From an uncultured Prevotellaceae bacterium (lineage in GTDB: Bacteria > Bacteroidota > Bacteroidia > Bacteroidales > Bacteroidaceae), in contig CAMVIM010000011.1 of assembly GCA_947167515.1 (NCBI GenBank), positions 1 through 64,000 of the forward strand: a stretch of 64,000 nt of DNA, written 5' to 3'. Under the pieces are notes generated by a model that saw nothing but the letters and a program-made list of their open reading frames with translations, was not told where the DNA came from and ran no database searches. Below are positions 42,706 through 51,649 of this stretch, piece by piece. The stretch's first letter is position 1. Each line of letters starts with the position of its first letter. The position numbers were made by a program, and so were the translations under genes.

Positions 42706-43716
42706 TTATTTCAGCCGCAGTTTGTCACCTTCCTTCAGGTGAGAAAAGAGGGTGAGGTCGTTCATCTTCATGAGGTTGGCCATCTTGATGCCATACTCTT
42801 GTGAGATTTCATAGATGTTTTCATTGGGCTTTACATAGTGGAAGTCCTTGGCTCCTAAATACTTGGGCTTCTTCTTGTTGAGGAAGACAATGTCACCTTC
42901 CTTGATGTCCTCTTCCCGTGTCGTCTCATTGAACTCCAGCAGCTTCTGCTTAGGAATGTCGTACTTCATGGCGATGGAAGAAAGGGTCATGCCAGGATAG
43001 AGGATGGTACAGCGCACATCGTTGATTTCCACCACATAGCGTCGGATGGCTTTGTCCACATTCTCTTCTTCTTCGGAAGCTTCCGACTCTTCTTGTACAC
43101 AAGAACTGTCGAAGACGGGTCGTGCTGCCGCACTATTGCCAGCTTTTGTGCCAGCCGTATTAACGGGGTGAGTGACGATGACAGTCTTGCCAGCCTTAAG
43201 TTTCACGCCACCATTGACAGCATAGAGCTTGTAGGCATCGATGAAGCCAATGAGTGCCGCTGCATAGTTGGTGGCTGTAGCATAGCCCGCTTTCTGCAAT
43301 CCGATGGCCCAACCTCGGTAGTCATAGACACTCTTGCTGAAAAGACTGTGGTAGCGGCTGTTGCGCTTCAGAAACTCGGAGTGGTCGCGGAAAGACTCGG
43401 CGGCAGAGGCATAGACGCGGAACTTGCTCTTGTTGGGTTCATCGTCCCATGCGTAATAGACAGGGCCGTTCCATCCACCCAAAGCCTTGATGCCGAAGTG
43501 GTTGTTGGTATTGCGGGTCAGTCCGCTTTTGCCAGCTCCCGACTCGAGGATGCCTTGTGCCAGCGTGATGGACGCAGGAACGCCGTAGGCTCGTTCTTGG
43601 TCGAGGGCTGCTTGGCTATAGAGGCGGATGTATTCCTGAATGTCTGCAGATGATTGTGCCGATAGGTGGGTGCAGAATCCGAAGAATAGGCAGAGGGTGA
43701 GGATTTGTCTTGTCAT
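42706..43716 (-). CDS. Exported GH73 glucosaminidase with two LysM domains
   Basis: The 336-residue protein has a signal peptide (ending THLSAQ), a glucosaminidase/FlgJ-type domain (about 25-165, with QAALDQERAYGVPASITLAQGILES carrying the catalytic Glu and NNHFGIKAL), a linker, and two LysM modules near 228-275 and 288-336 (YPGMTLSSIAMKYDIP and KPNENIYEISQEYGI). It cuts peptidoglycan in the periplasm. In this operon it may open the wall for the T6SS, as FlgJ does for flagella. Confidence 0.9.
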   Translation of the reverse strand: MTRQILTLCLFFGFCTHLSAQSSADIQEYIRLYSQAALDQERAYGVPASITLAQGILESGAGKSGLTRNTNNHFGIKALGGWNGPVYYAWDDEPNKSKFRVYASAAESFRDHSEFLKRNSRYHSLFSKSVYDYRGWAIGLQKAGYATATNYAAALIGFIDAYKLYAVNGGVKLKAGKTVIVTHPVNTAGTKAGNSAAARPVFDSSCVQEESEASEEEENVDKAIRRYVVEINDVRCTILYPGMTLSSIAMKYDIPKQKLLEFNETTREEDIKEGDIVFLNKKKPKYLGAKDFHYVKPNENIYEISQEYGIKMANLMKMNDLTLFSHLKEGDKLRLK

Positions 43717-43749
43717 CTTTCTGTTTTTTCAGAGTGACACAGGAACACG

Positions 43750-45540
43750 TTACACATCCAGATTCGTCAGTTTCACAATGATGGGCATGGCGATACAGGA
43801 CTTGTTGATGATGCGCTGCTGCATGAGACTGTCGAAGGAGATGGCACAGGCTTGCTCGTAGTTCTTTCGGTCTTTGAACTCGATATCGATGTAGAGTCCC
43901 CGTTGCAGACGGGTTTCTCCGCCTGTCCCTTCGATGCTGGTCTTGATGAAGATGCGCTTGAACTCTTCCTTGCCAAATTCGGCCAGCACTTCCCGACGCA
44001 GAAAGGCATCCACATCCATGCGGGTGTAGAGACGGTCGCCAGTCAGGGCATAGTAGCGCAGTTGCTCGTACCGTTCGTCGGCCGTGGCCTTGTTGGTGCC
44101 CCCCGTGGCACTTATCAGCACACTCACTTTCTGTTCCAGAGTGGGCAACTTGCGGTTCTCCATCGCCTCACCTCGTTGGGGTGCATTGCCCAGCTTGCCG
44201 TTGGTGGTGATGTAGGAGACCTTGGTGGTGATGGAAGGGGATGACTGGTTCATGTTTTTCATCACAAACGTGCCGCTGTCGAACTTGTATAGGCTGTTCT
44301 GAATGCCGACACTCTTGCCCAGTTTATTGATGGTCTCGCGCAGAACTTTCAGTACTTCACCATCCTTGATTCCATTGTATTCGATGAAGGCATAGTAGTC
44401 GTCGACGAAGTGGTTGTAGAGGTTCCTCACGTCACGGTAGAGGTCGCCGTTGTTGTAGCATGCCGCATCGAAGTCACGCACCACCACCTCGTTGTCTGTG
44501 GTGTTGAATCCCTGTTGCAGGGCATCGTTGCTGGTCTCCAAGATACGAAGGAAATAGGAGCCCTCCTGGTTTTGCAGTTTGGCGATGGGCTGAGCCTGTG
44601 TGAGGGTGAGCGAACACACGTCAATGTTGGTGACAGGCACGGTGTTGAGCAGAATCTGACAGCTGTCGGGCACTTCGTAGTCCTCGGGGAAGTCCAGTCG
44701 GAGCCACACGGTGGCAGGGTCTAATTGCCCAATCGTTCGCTCATCCAGCCATTGCCTGAAGCTGGCGGGGCATTGCCGTGGCTTGAACAGGTCGCGCTCT
44801 ACAGTCTCGTCAGTGATGTAGAGCAGTCCTGCATCCCGTATATTCAGGAGGCACTCTTTCCAGCTTTCCACAAAGGAAAAGAACTGTCCCGAAGTCTGCT
44901 GCGCGTCGAAGGGTTCAGCCATTTCGATATTCTCCATTTCGAGCATAGTGGCAAAGTCCAGTTCCTTGTCATCGATGCCGCTATAGATTTGGGTGGGCAT
45001 GATTCCGTTGGTGCCCTTCACATAGAGTGACAAGCCCTTCAGACAGTCAATTTCCGTAGAGGTTCTGATGCCCAGCCACATCTGGTTCGTGCGAGGTAGC
45101 TTGATGCGTATGTTCCCTTCTTCCATCCACAGTTTGTTGGGAGTGACCAACACCAGACTTTTGTGGGGTAGGAGGGCTGTATTGAAAATAGGGATATAGT
45201 TGAGGGCATCCTTTCTCAGCGGTGTCTTGTAGGCAAAGGCAGCATCGGCTCCCACATGGCAGATGGCATCGTCGTAGCCCTTCTTCAGAGTCGGGTTGAG
45301 CATAGTCACCGCAGGCATTGCCTCCACTTTCTCTCGAGGGATGAAGTCGGTGCAGAACCGCTCCACCAGTCGCCCACCGATGCTATCCACGTAGTCTTGT
45401 ATCTTCTTTGTTTCCGAAACCAGTGTGATGAGCATCATCTTGGCCACTGGGTCCATCTTGGCGAAGTCGATGTTGCCCACCGAGAGTTCGCGCAACGATG
45501 TCATGGCCTCATTTATTCCTTTTTCTAATTCAATGTCCAC
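43750..45540 (-). CDS. tssF: T6SS baseplate protein TssF
   Basis: The 596-residue soluble protein has the length, N-terminal helical region and later beta-rich part of TssF (VasA), with FCTDFIPREKVEAMPAVTML near residues 62-82, close to the family pattern (x-R-F-x-x-x-x-P-x-x-P-x-M). Placement beside tssE, tssK and tssG supports the call. With TssG it builds the wedge that links spike, sheath and membrane complex. Confidence 0.8.
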   Translation of the reverse strand: MDIELEKGINEAMTSLRELSVGNIDFAKMDPVAKMMLITLVSETKKIQDYVDSIGGRLVERFCTDFIPREKVEAMPAVTMLNPTLKKGYDDAICHVGADAAFAYKTPLRKDALNYIPIFNTALLPHKSLVLVTPNKLWMEEGNIRIKLPRTNQMWLGIRTSTEIDCLKGLSLYVKGTNGIMPTQIYSGIDDKELDFATMLEMENIEMAEPFDAQQTSGQFFSFVESWKECLLNIRDAGLLYITDETVERDLFKPRQCPASFRQWLDERTIGQLDPATVWLRLDFPEDYEVPDSCQILLNTVPVTNIDVCSLTLTQAQPIAKLQNQEGSYFLRILETSNDALQQGFNTTDNEVVVRDFDAACYNNGDLYRDVRNLYNHFVDDYYAFIEYNGIKDGEVLKVLRETINKLGKSVGIQNSLYKFDSGTFVMKNMNQSSPSITTKVSYITTNGKLGNAPQRGEAMENRKLPTLEQKVSVLISATGGTNKATADERYEQLRYYALTGDRLYTRMDVDAFLRREVLAEFGKEEFKRIFIKTSIEGTGGETRLQRGLYIDIEFKDRKNYEQACAISFDSLMQQRIINKSCIAMPIIVKLTNLDV

Positions 45541-45572
45541 AAACGATGGTAAGGTTAAAAGTTTAAAGTTGG

Positions 45573-46070
45573 TTATCTGTTCCGTCGTACGGTAGGCTCT
45601 ACCAGAAACACTACATTTTTGCGATAGGGTCGCATGGTGCCCAGTCCGTCATCGAGGTTTCCTTCCACGATGACGTTCACCTCATACTTTGAGGCGATGC
45701 GGCGTTTTCTCCTTTGTTTCGCCAAGGCCGTGTCCAGTGCGATAGTCACCGTCACGTCCTTCAGCATGGGTTCGTAGGTGGCGAGGCTTAGGCGGATGCT
45801 TTCCTCACATTCCCTTTTCGTCACTTCGTTGTGCAGTCCACCAGCGGCCATCACACCCGTCTGGTTGGCGTTGAACTCGCGGTAGTGCAGGTTGGAGAAT
45901 TCGTGATTCCAGTATTCAAAGCCAAAGTCGGGGTCAGCCTCGAAACTGCCTCGAGGTGTGAACACGATGAGTTCCACCAGATTGTCGAGCATGGCGAAAC
46001 GGTCTTCAATGTTTCGCTGCATCAGTAAGCCCGAGTTGGTGAAGACCAGAGGAGTGTTGATGAATCTCAT
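45573..46070 (-). CDS. tssE: T6SS baseplate wedge protein TssE (gp25-like)
   Basis: The 165-residue protein has the gp25 pattern: RFAMLDNLVELIVFTPRGSFEADPDFGFEYWNHE holds the conserved L-x-T-x-x-G-x-x-x-x-x-P-x-F-G, then an EESIRLSLATYEPMLKDVTV segment (E-x-x-I-x-x-x-I-x-x-x-E-P). It starts sheath assembly. It overlaps tssK by four bases (ATGA). Confidence 0.9.
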   Translation of the reverse strand: MRFINTPLVFTNSGLLMQRNIEDRFAMLDNLVELIVFTPRGSFEADPDFGFEYWNHEFSNLHYREFNANQTGVMAAGGLHNEVTKRECEESIRLSLATYEPMLKDVTVTIALDTALAKQRRKRRIASKYEVNVIVEGNLDDGLGTMRPYRKNVVFLVEPTVRRNR

Positions 46071-47038
46071 ATTTTCTTTCCGAGCCAGCTACGGCGTGGA
46101 TCGGGTTTAGGTTCTGGGGCCGGCTGTGGTGGTGGAGGAACAGGAGCAGCATTGAGCAGGCTGAATTTGTCTATCTTTTCGTCGATGGCACGGCACATGC
46201 CGATACCCTGCTTGATGCGGAGGTAGTTGTTTTGGTAGTTGTAGGGAACCTGCGAGAAATTGAAGAACATGTTAGAATCCTCCAGCGTCAGCACCTCATC
46301 CATCTCGCAGGCCAGTGCGAAGCCGCCCACCACCTTCTGAACACACGCCTGCAGCATGGCAGGAGTCATTGTCTCATGTTCCGTGTTGAGCCGAATGAAC
46401 ACCTGTTGCACGATGGGCCAATAGATGCTGATGGCAGTCTTCACAGGCGATTGTGCCTGCAGTTTTGTTTTCTCTTGGATGCTCTTCAGAATGTCAAGCA
46501 TTTGTATGCGCTGTTGGTCGAAACAGTGGTGAGCTGACAGATAGAGGCAGGGAGGGACAAAACGGTGCGTGTCCTCTTGCCAACCATTCTCTTTTAACAG
46601 ATGTCCTATGGGGACAGCATGAGCTGACAGGGCAGTCTGTGGGGTGATGAGGGCGAAGAAATATTCTGGTTTCAGGAAACCCTCATGGTCTTCTGTCCAT
46701 GCTTCGGGCTGCACGTTGACGGTGAGGAACAGTTCGTTGCCATCCTTTGGGATGGGAAATCTTGTCTCAGGGCTGTCGGAGAATCCATTGCCGATGGTAA
46801 GGTCAACCACCTCGCCTGCCTGTGTGAGGGCAAGCATATCCAGGGTAGTCACCTCCACCTGTTCTGCCGAGATGTTAAGCGACAGTTGGAACGGTCGCAT
46901 CGATGGCAGGAGTCCGAAACGTCCTGCCGATGCCAGCATCAGCGACTGTTTCACGGCTTGGGCAGTGCAGTTGTCGGAGGCAATCAGCACCTCGTCGGTG
47001 AGGCGCATGCCCTTTTTCCAGTTGATTCTTTGGGTCAT
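46067..47038 (-). CDS. tssK: T6SS baseplate-membrane linker TssK
   Basis: The 323-residue protein opens INWKKGMRLTDEVLIASDN, like the W-x-x-G-M-x-L-x-x-x-H/D start of TssK, and has a helical middle and a Pro-rich tail (PVPPPPQPAPEPKPDP). It is shorter than proteobacterial TssK (about 440), as in Bacteroidota forms. It should tie the baseplate to the membrane complex. Confidence 0.8.
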   Translation of the reverse strand: MTQRINWKKGMRLTDEVLIASDNCTAQAVKQSLMLASAGRFGLLPSMRPFQLSLNISAEQVEVTTLDMLALTQAGEVVDLTIGNGFSDSPETRFPIPKDGNELFLTVNVQPEAWTEDHEGFLKPEYFFALITPQTALSAHAVPIGHLLKENGWQEDTHRFVPPCLYLSAHHCFDQQRIQMLDILKSIQEKTKLQAQSPVKTAISIYWPIVQQVFIRLNTEHETMTPAMLQACVQKVVGGFALACEMDEVLTLEDSNMFFNFSQVPYNYQNNYLRIKQGIGMCRAIDEKIDKFSLLNAAPVPPPPQPAPEPKPDPRRSWLGKKI

Positions 47039-47094
47039 GATATGTTGTGAATTGATAATTGAAAATGAGAGTCGCCCAGCGCATGGGCTGGTGG

Positions 47095-48003
47095 TCAGAT
47101 ATTTATGTTGTAGTTGAGGTAATGAGGCGTGTTTTCTTCGCCCAGTTGTATAGGGTCTTCTTTGTGTACGATGTCGAAGTGCAGGTTCTCCTTGATGGCC
47201 AAGAAGAAGTCCTTGACAAAGAGTCTGAATTCCTCCATATCGTCAAGGAATTGGTCGAACGTCTTGCTGCATGCGTCATCGTCCCAGTATTGGATGTGAT
47301 AGGTGGTTATGTCCTCGCAGTAGGTGTTGCCTACAAAGCCCTCGTCCAGCGCAAGACCGAGACTGTCATCGTAACGAGGATGCTCGTCTTGCATTGTGCG
47401 AGATTCCGTATGTAGGTGGATGTGCAGCCCCTCTCCGAGGAAAATCTTTCGCAGGATGAAGGTGAGCAAGGTCTTGTTGCCTCGAATCCGTCTGCACTCA
47501 GGCAGGTAGGTCATCATCTGTCGAATGAACCTGTTGCCGCGCTGCTGCGGTGTCAGCGTGTCACCCAGAATCTGCTGCATGATGATGTTCTCCTTGGCAT
47601 AAGCCTCTATTCTCTCTCTCACTTGAGTCTTCAGTTTCAGCAGCAGCAGGTCAAAAGGAGCAAAGAACCTGTAGGCGTTAGCAATCTCCTCAGTCTGTCG
47701 TTCCAGTTCCTCCTCAAACCGTTCCTTCTCCTCCGATTTCGGAATGTTGTCGAAGCGGTCGATGGGGTGGAACATGTACTCTGGCAGCGCATTGTAGAGG
47801 CTGTTGCGGCTGAGGGTGAGGAGTATCTCATGGTTAGGCAGCCCTTCCATCTCCACCACATCGTTGTAGGTGTTGCGTTTGTGTAGACCGCTGAATGCCA
47901 CCTTGCAAGCCCCCTGGGGGTAGTAGGACAGCAGCAGTTCGGCATTGATGTCGGCAGGCAACATCTGTGGCAGCGTTACAGGTTCTTGCATGGCACTACT
48001 CAT
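47095..48003 (-). CDS. tssG: T6SS baseplate protein TssG
   Basis: The 302-residue protein follows a long helical plan (EEKERFEEELERQTEEIANAY and a later QRGNRFIRQMMTYLPECR) and ends with a beta-rich tail, fitting TssG of the T6SSiii class. It is flanked by tssK downstream and the E1 gene upstream, which it overlaps by eight bases, so baseplate and conjugation genes are translated from one message. The call is mostly from position and size. Confidence 0.65.
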   Translation of the reverse strand: MSSAMQEPVTLPQMLPADINAELLLSYYPQGACKVAFSGLHKRNTYNDVVEMEGLPNHEILLTLSRNSLYNALPEYMFHPIDRFDNIPKSEEKERFEEELERQTEEIANAYRFFAPFDLLLLKLKTQVRERIEAYAKENIIMQQILGDTLTPQQRGNRFIRQMMTYLPECRRIRGNKTLLTFILRKIFLGEGLHIHLHTESRTMQDEHPRYDDSLGLALDEGFVGNTYCEDITTYHIQYWDDDACSKTFDQFLDDMEEFRLFVKDFFLAIKENLHFDIVHKEDPIQLGEENTPHYLNYNINI

Positions 48004-49195
48004 ACAGGTTAGCGTCCCCCGTCAGTTCCACATGCCTCATTCCCTTTTCCGTTGTGATTTCCACTACGTCGAAGGTGGGAATGCCAATCTGTTGCAAGGT
48101 GAGGTCTTGGTAGGGGAAGTCTTCGTTGATGTTTTCGTAGAAGTGCTTGTGGAACAATGTACGGTAACTGAGTTTGCGCAGTTCCTCGCTCTTCTTGATG
48201 TATGAGTCGAGTTTCGATTCAGGTAGCATCACCCTGAACTCCTTTTCGGGTCGGTCAGAGATGATGACATCGACAAACTTATTGTTGCGCAGGTTGATTT
48301 CCACTTCTTTCGTTCCAGCTATTTTCTTCAGTTTTTTCAATGCCTCGGCCACCGTCATGGAGGCAGAAAGACCTTCTCCCTTTATTGTGTCATCCCATCT
48401 TTCGTGAGCAGGACAGTTCTTCTTCCATGAGGCAAATCTGTAGATGCTCGTGGTGTTGGTCATGCCTTCATAGCGCCACATCTTTCCCTCCAGCGTCTTG
48501 AACGGGGAGGGTTCGTCCTCGTTCTGATGAATCACCTTCATGGCCTCCTGCACCTGCATAGCTCCGATGATGGAGGCACTGATGGGTGTTGTGGCCACAC
48601 GTCCCTCCTTGCTTTGAGTGCGCACCACGTCGGCGCATCCCGTGCGGAGCATGATATTATTGAATTCTTCACGTGATAGTCCACACTCATAGCAACTGAT
48701 GCCTGGGGCATAGACTCGCACGGCTCCCGTCAGATTTTCAATGCTGCCGTCAATCCATGTCTTGCCAGCCCTCATGCAGAGGCGGTTCAGTTGATAACGG
48801 GCAATGCGGCTGTCGAGGCATCCAATCACTACATCGACCGAGCGGTACAACCCAAAGCCCACCTCGGAAAAGAGATTGCCGACGATGGGGGTGACTTTGA
48901 TTTGCGGATTGATCTCCATGGCGCGTTTCGCCACCACCTCAGCTTTGTAGGAATGGCTATAAGCATCGGCCTCGCGGAACAGCACCGAGCGGGTCAGGTT
49001 TGAAATCTCAATCTGGTCGAAATCCACCACGAAGATGTGCCCGACTCCAAACAGCGCCAAGTTCTTTACAACTTCGTTGCCCAATGCCCCGGCACCAGCC
49101 ACCAGTACACGGGCATTTTTTACCTTTTCTTTCTTGAACCACGAGAGTAGGGTATAGACCCCCTCTCCCCATTCATACGTCAGTTTTGTCTGCAT
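47996..49195 (-). CDS. E1-like ubiquitin-activating (ThiF-fold) enzyme
   Basis: The start at 49195 (MQTKLTYEWGEG) gives 399 residues; a TTG five codons earlier overlaps the previous stop. Residues about 25-265 are an E1/ThiF domain: VLVAGAGALGNEV (ATP P-loop like), VVDFDQIEISNLTR with the catalytic Asp/Arg, DVVIGCLDSRIARYQLN, and CYECG-x(12)-GC, where the last Cys is the candidate thioester residue and CxxC a zinc remnant. Residues 280-399 are an added C-terminal domain ending with LQQIGIPTFDVVEI, similar to the tail of E1 enzymes. It should adenylate the Ubl and pass it to the E2. Not ThiF/MoeB: no thiamine or molybdopterin genes are near. Confidence 0.9.
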   Translation of the reverse strand: MQTKLTYEWGEGVYTLLSWFKKEKVKNARVLVAGAGALGNEVVKNLALFGVGHIFVVDFDQIEISNLTRSVLFREADAYSHSYKAEVVAKRAMEINPQIKVTPIVGNLFSEVGFGLYRSVDVVIGCLDSRIARYQLNRLCMRAGKTWIDGSIENLTGAVRVYAPGISCYECGLSREEFNNIMLRTGCADVVRTQSKEGRVATTPISASIIGAMQVQEAMKVIHQNEDEPSPFKTLEGKMWRYEGMTNTTSIYRFASWKKNCPAHERWDDTIKGEGLSASMTVAEALKKLKKIAGTKEVEINLRNNKFVDVIISDRPEKEFRVMLPESKLDSYIKKSEELRKLSYRTLFHKHFYENINEDFPYQDLTLQQIGIPTFDVVEITTEKGMRHVELTGDANLYE

Positions 49196-49206
49196 AGTTC
49201 CGCTTC

Positions 49207-51591
49207 TCAACTCTCCACATATTCAAAAATCGTGTCGCCCACCTTGAAGGTGTCGCCATTTGTCAGAATCATTGCCTTGCCCACAGGCAGCTCGTTGCGC
49301 ACGTTATAGACTACACCTGGCGCCAGTGGCTTCATCATGGGCAGTGTCTTCATCTTGTCGATGTAGAGCTGCACGTGCTCCTTAGCCACCTTGCTGCTCT
49401 TCTCCCAGTTCATTTGCACCTCACACTCACCTGTCATGCCGATGCTCACCTTATTGCCACCACCTGTGGCGTTCATCCATTTGTGGATGGGGATGCGCTG
49501 TCCAGCCTTGATGCCATTCTTGATGACGAGGAAGTATTTTTCGGCCAGCATGCGCACTGTCACGAGCGATGCACCCAGACCACCTCCATAGATGATGAAA
49601 TCTAGCAGCATATTCATCCAACCATATTTGCCGCCAATGCTGCCGCTGAAATAGAGCACGATGAAACCGATGACAGCCGAACACAGACCACCGATGAAAG
49701 CACTCTTCAGTGGAATGGATGACTTGATGGTCAGACTCAATGCTGTGCAGATGGAGAAGAGAATGTATGCAGGCAGAGAGCAATACCACGGAATGTAGGT
49801 GGTACCTACCGCTGACAGCAGCAGGCAGAAGATGATGCCGCCCACCGCAAAGGCTGCCATGCCAATGATGCCCGTGAGCAACGATAATCCGACTATTTTC
49901 AGATAAATCAGGGCATTCTTGTTGCGGTATTCATCGTTGAAGCGGAACACCAGCGACAGGAAAAATCCGAGTAGTAGACCCACCGTCAGGAAGGCTGAAA
50001 CCTTGCCCGAGCAGTCATCGAAGAAGTTGCCCATCTGCTCCTTGTTCAGGAAGAAAGTCTTGGCAACAGCGTCACCCACAAAGGGAAACAGCCCACGCCC
50101 GGTCAGTTCGAAGATAATCCAGCTGACAAGACCCGCCATGATGCCCGACACCACCTGCATGCTCTCACGCATCGACGCAGGGCTGAACATATCCTTCAGG
50201 TCCACATGCTCCTGAATGCCCTCCTTGCAGTTCTGCCCATATTCCACACATTTGTAACCGTTCTGCTGCCAGCAACCCACATGGATGATGTGCTTGCACT
50301 TCATCACAACCATCTGCCCTGGCTCAATGTTCTGACGGCAGTAGGTGCAGATGCGTCGCTGTACATTCTCTTCAGGTACATACTTTCTATAATACTTAGC
50401 TGCGAAACTCTTAGACTTCACCAGTGGAATCAGCACCTTCATTACGAGGAAGAAGAACATCACCGTGAGCAGGGCGACGAGCACCGCCACCAGGAACTTT
50501 GTCATGGTGTCGCCGGCTGACTCCTCGTGCAGTGGCCAAGGCGTTTCAGCCGTACCGATGGAGTAGTCAGCCGTACCAGTTTCCATACCTTTCCATTCAG
50601 CCGTGTATGCCACACGTCCCGTGTAGGCCTTCCCCTCCGTAGCCTGATAGGTGAAGGCAAAGTCATACATGGCATCCTTCACCACCTGCTCGAAGTTGCT
50701 CAGCACGTTGACGAGGTCAGCCGATGGAATGTAGGAACCCTTGCGCTCCTTCAGCACATGGCCGTTGGCATCGCGTGGGGTGGATACACCTTGCAGCGTC
50801 AGTTCCACATTCTCGTCCATGCCTTCCCCCGTGTAGTAGAAAGCAAACACCTTCGGCACCAAATGGGTAGCGTCAGACTGATAGTCTGTCACCTCCACAA
50901 ATGAGATTGTCTCGTCCGTCGGGCGCATGTTTCCCTCCGTGAAGACGAACAGGATATTCTTCTCCTTCGCCTTTTGGGCACGTGTCACAATGGCGGTGTT
51001 GCGAGCGTAGCCATCCGCCGTGTTCACCTCGCCTTCCAATTCCGCCCCCTTGCTGTTGAACTCTGCTAATTTGGCATAGAGAGCACCATAGAAATACTTG
51101 TTTTCAGCGTGAGCTCTAAACTTAGGCTCAAAACTCTTTAGATTAGCCTTCGTCACTAATTGGCTGGCAGTCACTTCGTCGCCAAAGAAAGAGAGATAGA
51201 CACAACTGTCGGGGGCACTCTCCACCAGCTGGCCAAACGCCTCAAATATTTGTCCCTTGCCCTCTTCGGGAATGCTCAGGTCAACGAGTACCGAGAAGGT
51301 GAAATCCGATGGGATTCTCTGTCCCGAACTGACGAAAGAAATCTTGCGGCGGTCGGGGGCGATGATGCCCTTGTCCTCATAAACTACAAGGTATTTCTCC
51401 AAGTCGTTGGGCGAAAGGTCTTTGCAGGAGTTTCCGTTGCTGTCCAGCACCTTCATAAACAGTGTGATGCTGTCCTTCCCGATGCCATATTCATACTTCT
51501 TGTCGCAGAACTCAATCTTCGACACATCCTGTGCTGCGGCTTGCAGCACCATGACGCACAATGCGCCCATCAGCCATAGTTTCTTTATCAT
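49207..51591 (-). CDS. Polytopic membrane protein with vWA-like, RING-type and FHA-like domains (candidate E3)
   Basis: The 794-residue protein has a signal peptide (1-20), a periplasmic vWA-like domain (about 95-320, FSVLVDLSIPEE with degenerate MIDAS), a membrane helix (365-390), and a cytoplasmic RING-like cluster: C415-x2-C418, C432-x-H434-x2-H437-x2-C440, C448 and C455, eight metal ligands in RING-H2 order but a longer final spacing. Five or six helices follow (about 476-685), then a C-terminal FHA-like domain (about 710-794) lacking the usual Arg at IGR. It is the natural E3 of the set and could fix the pathway at the membrane, near the T6SS. It could instead replace T6SSiii membrane components (TssN-R). 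Confidence 0.8.
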   Translation of the reverse strand: MIKKLWLMGALCVMVLQAAAQDVSKIEFCDKKYEYGIGKDSITLFMKVLDSNGNSCKDLSPNDLEKYLVVYEDKGIIAPDRRKISFVSSGQRIPSDFTFSVLVDLSIPEEGKGQIFEAFGQLVESAPDSCVYLSFFGDEVTASQLVTKANLKSFEPKFRAHAENKYFYGALYAKLAEFNSKGAELEGEVNTADGYARNTAIVTRAQKAKEKNILFVFTEGNMRPTDETISFVEVTDYQSDATHLVPKVFAFYYTGEGMDENVELTLQGVSTPRDANGHVLKERKGSYIPSADLVNVLSNFEQVVKDAMYDFAFTYQATEGKAYTGRVAYTAEWKGMETGTADYSIGTAETPWPLHEESAGDTMTKFLVAVLVALLTVMFFFLVMKVLIPLVKSKSFAAKYYRKYVPEENVQRRICTYCRQNIEPGQMVVMKCKHIIHVGCWQQNGYKCVEYGQNCKEGIQEHVDLKDMFSPASMRESMQVVSGIMAGLVSWIIFELTGRGLFPFVGDAVAKTFFLNKEQMGNFFDDCSGKVSAFLTVGLLLGFFLSLVFRFNDEYRNKNALIYLKIVGLSLLTGIIGMAAFAVGGIIFCLLLSAVGTTYIPWYCSLPAYILFSICTALSLTIKSSIPLKSAFIGGLCSAVIGFIVLYFSGSIGGKYGWMNMLLDFIIYGGGLGASLVTVRMLAEKYFLVIKNGIKAGQRIPIHKWMNATGGGNKVSIGMTGECEVQMNWEKSSKVAKEHVQLYIDKMKTLPMMKPLAPGVVYNVRNELPVGKAMILTNGDTFKVGDTIFEYVES

Positions 51592-51649
51592 TGTTTTTTT
51601 ATGTTATGCGTTTTTTTGTCTCTTCACAATCCCCCCACATGAGGACAGG

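Noticed and set aside
47996-49195. ThiF, MoeB or HesA for thiamine or molybdopterin synthesis
   Set aside because: No sulfur-carrier cofactor genes are near; E2, Ubl and JAB genes surround it and it has an extra C-terminal domain.
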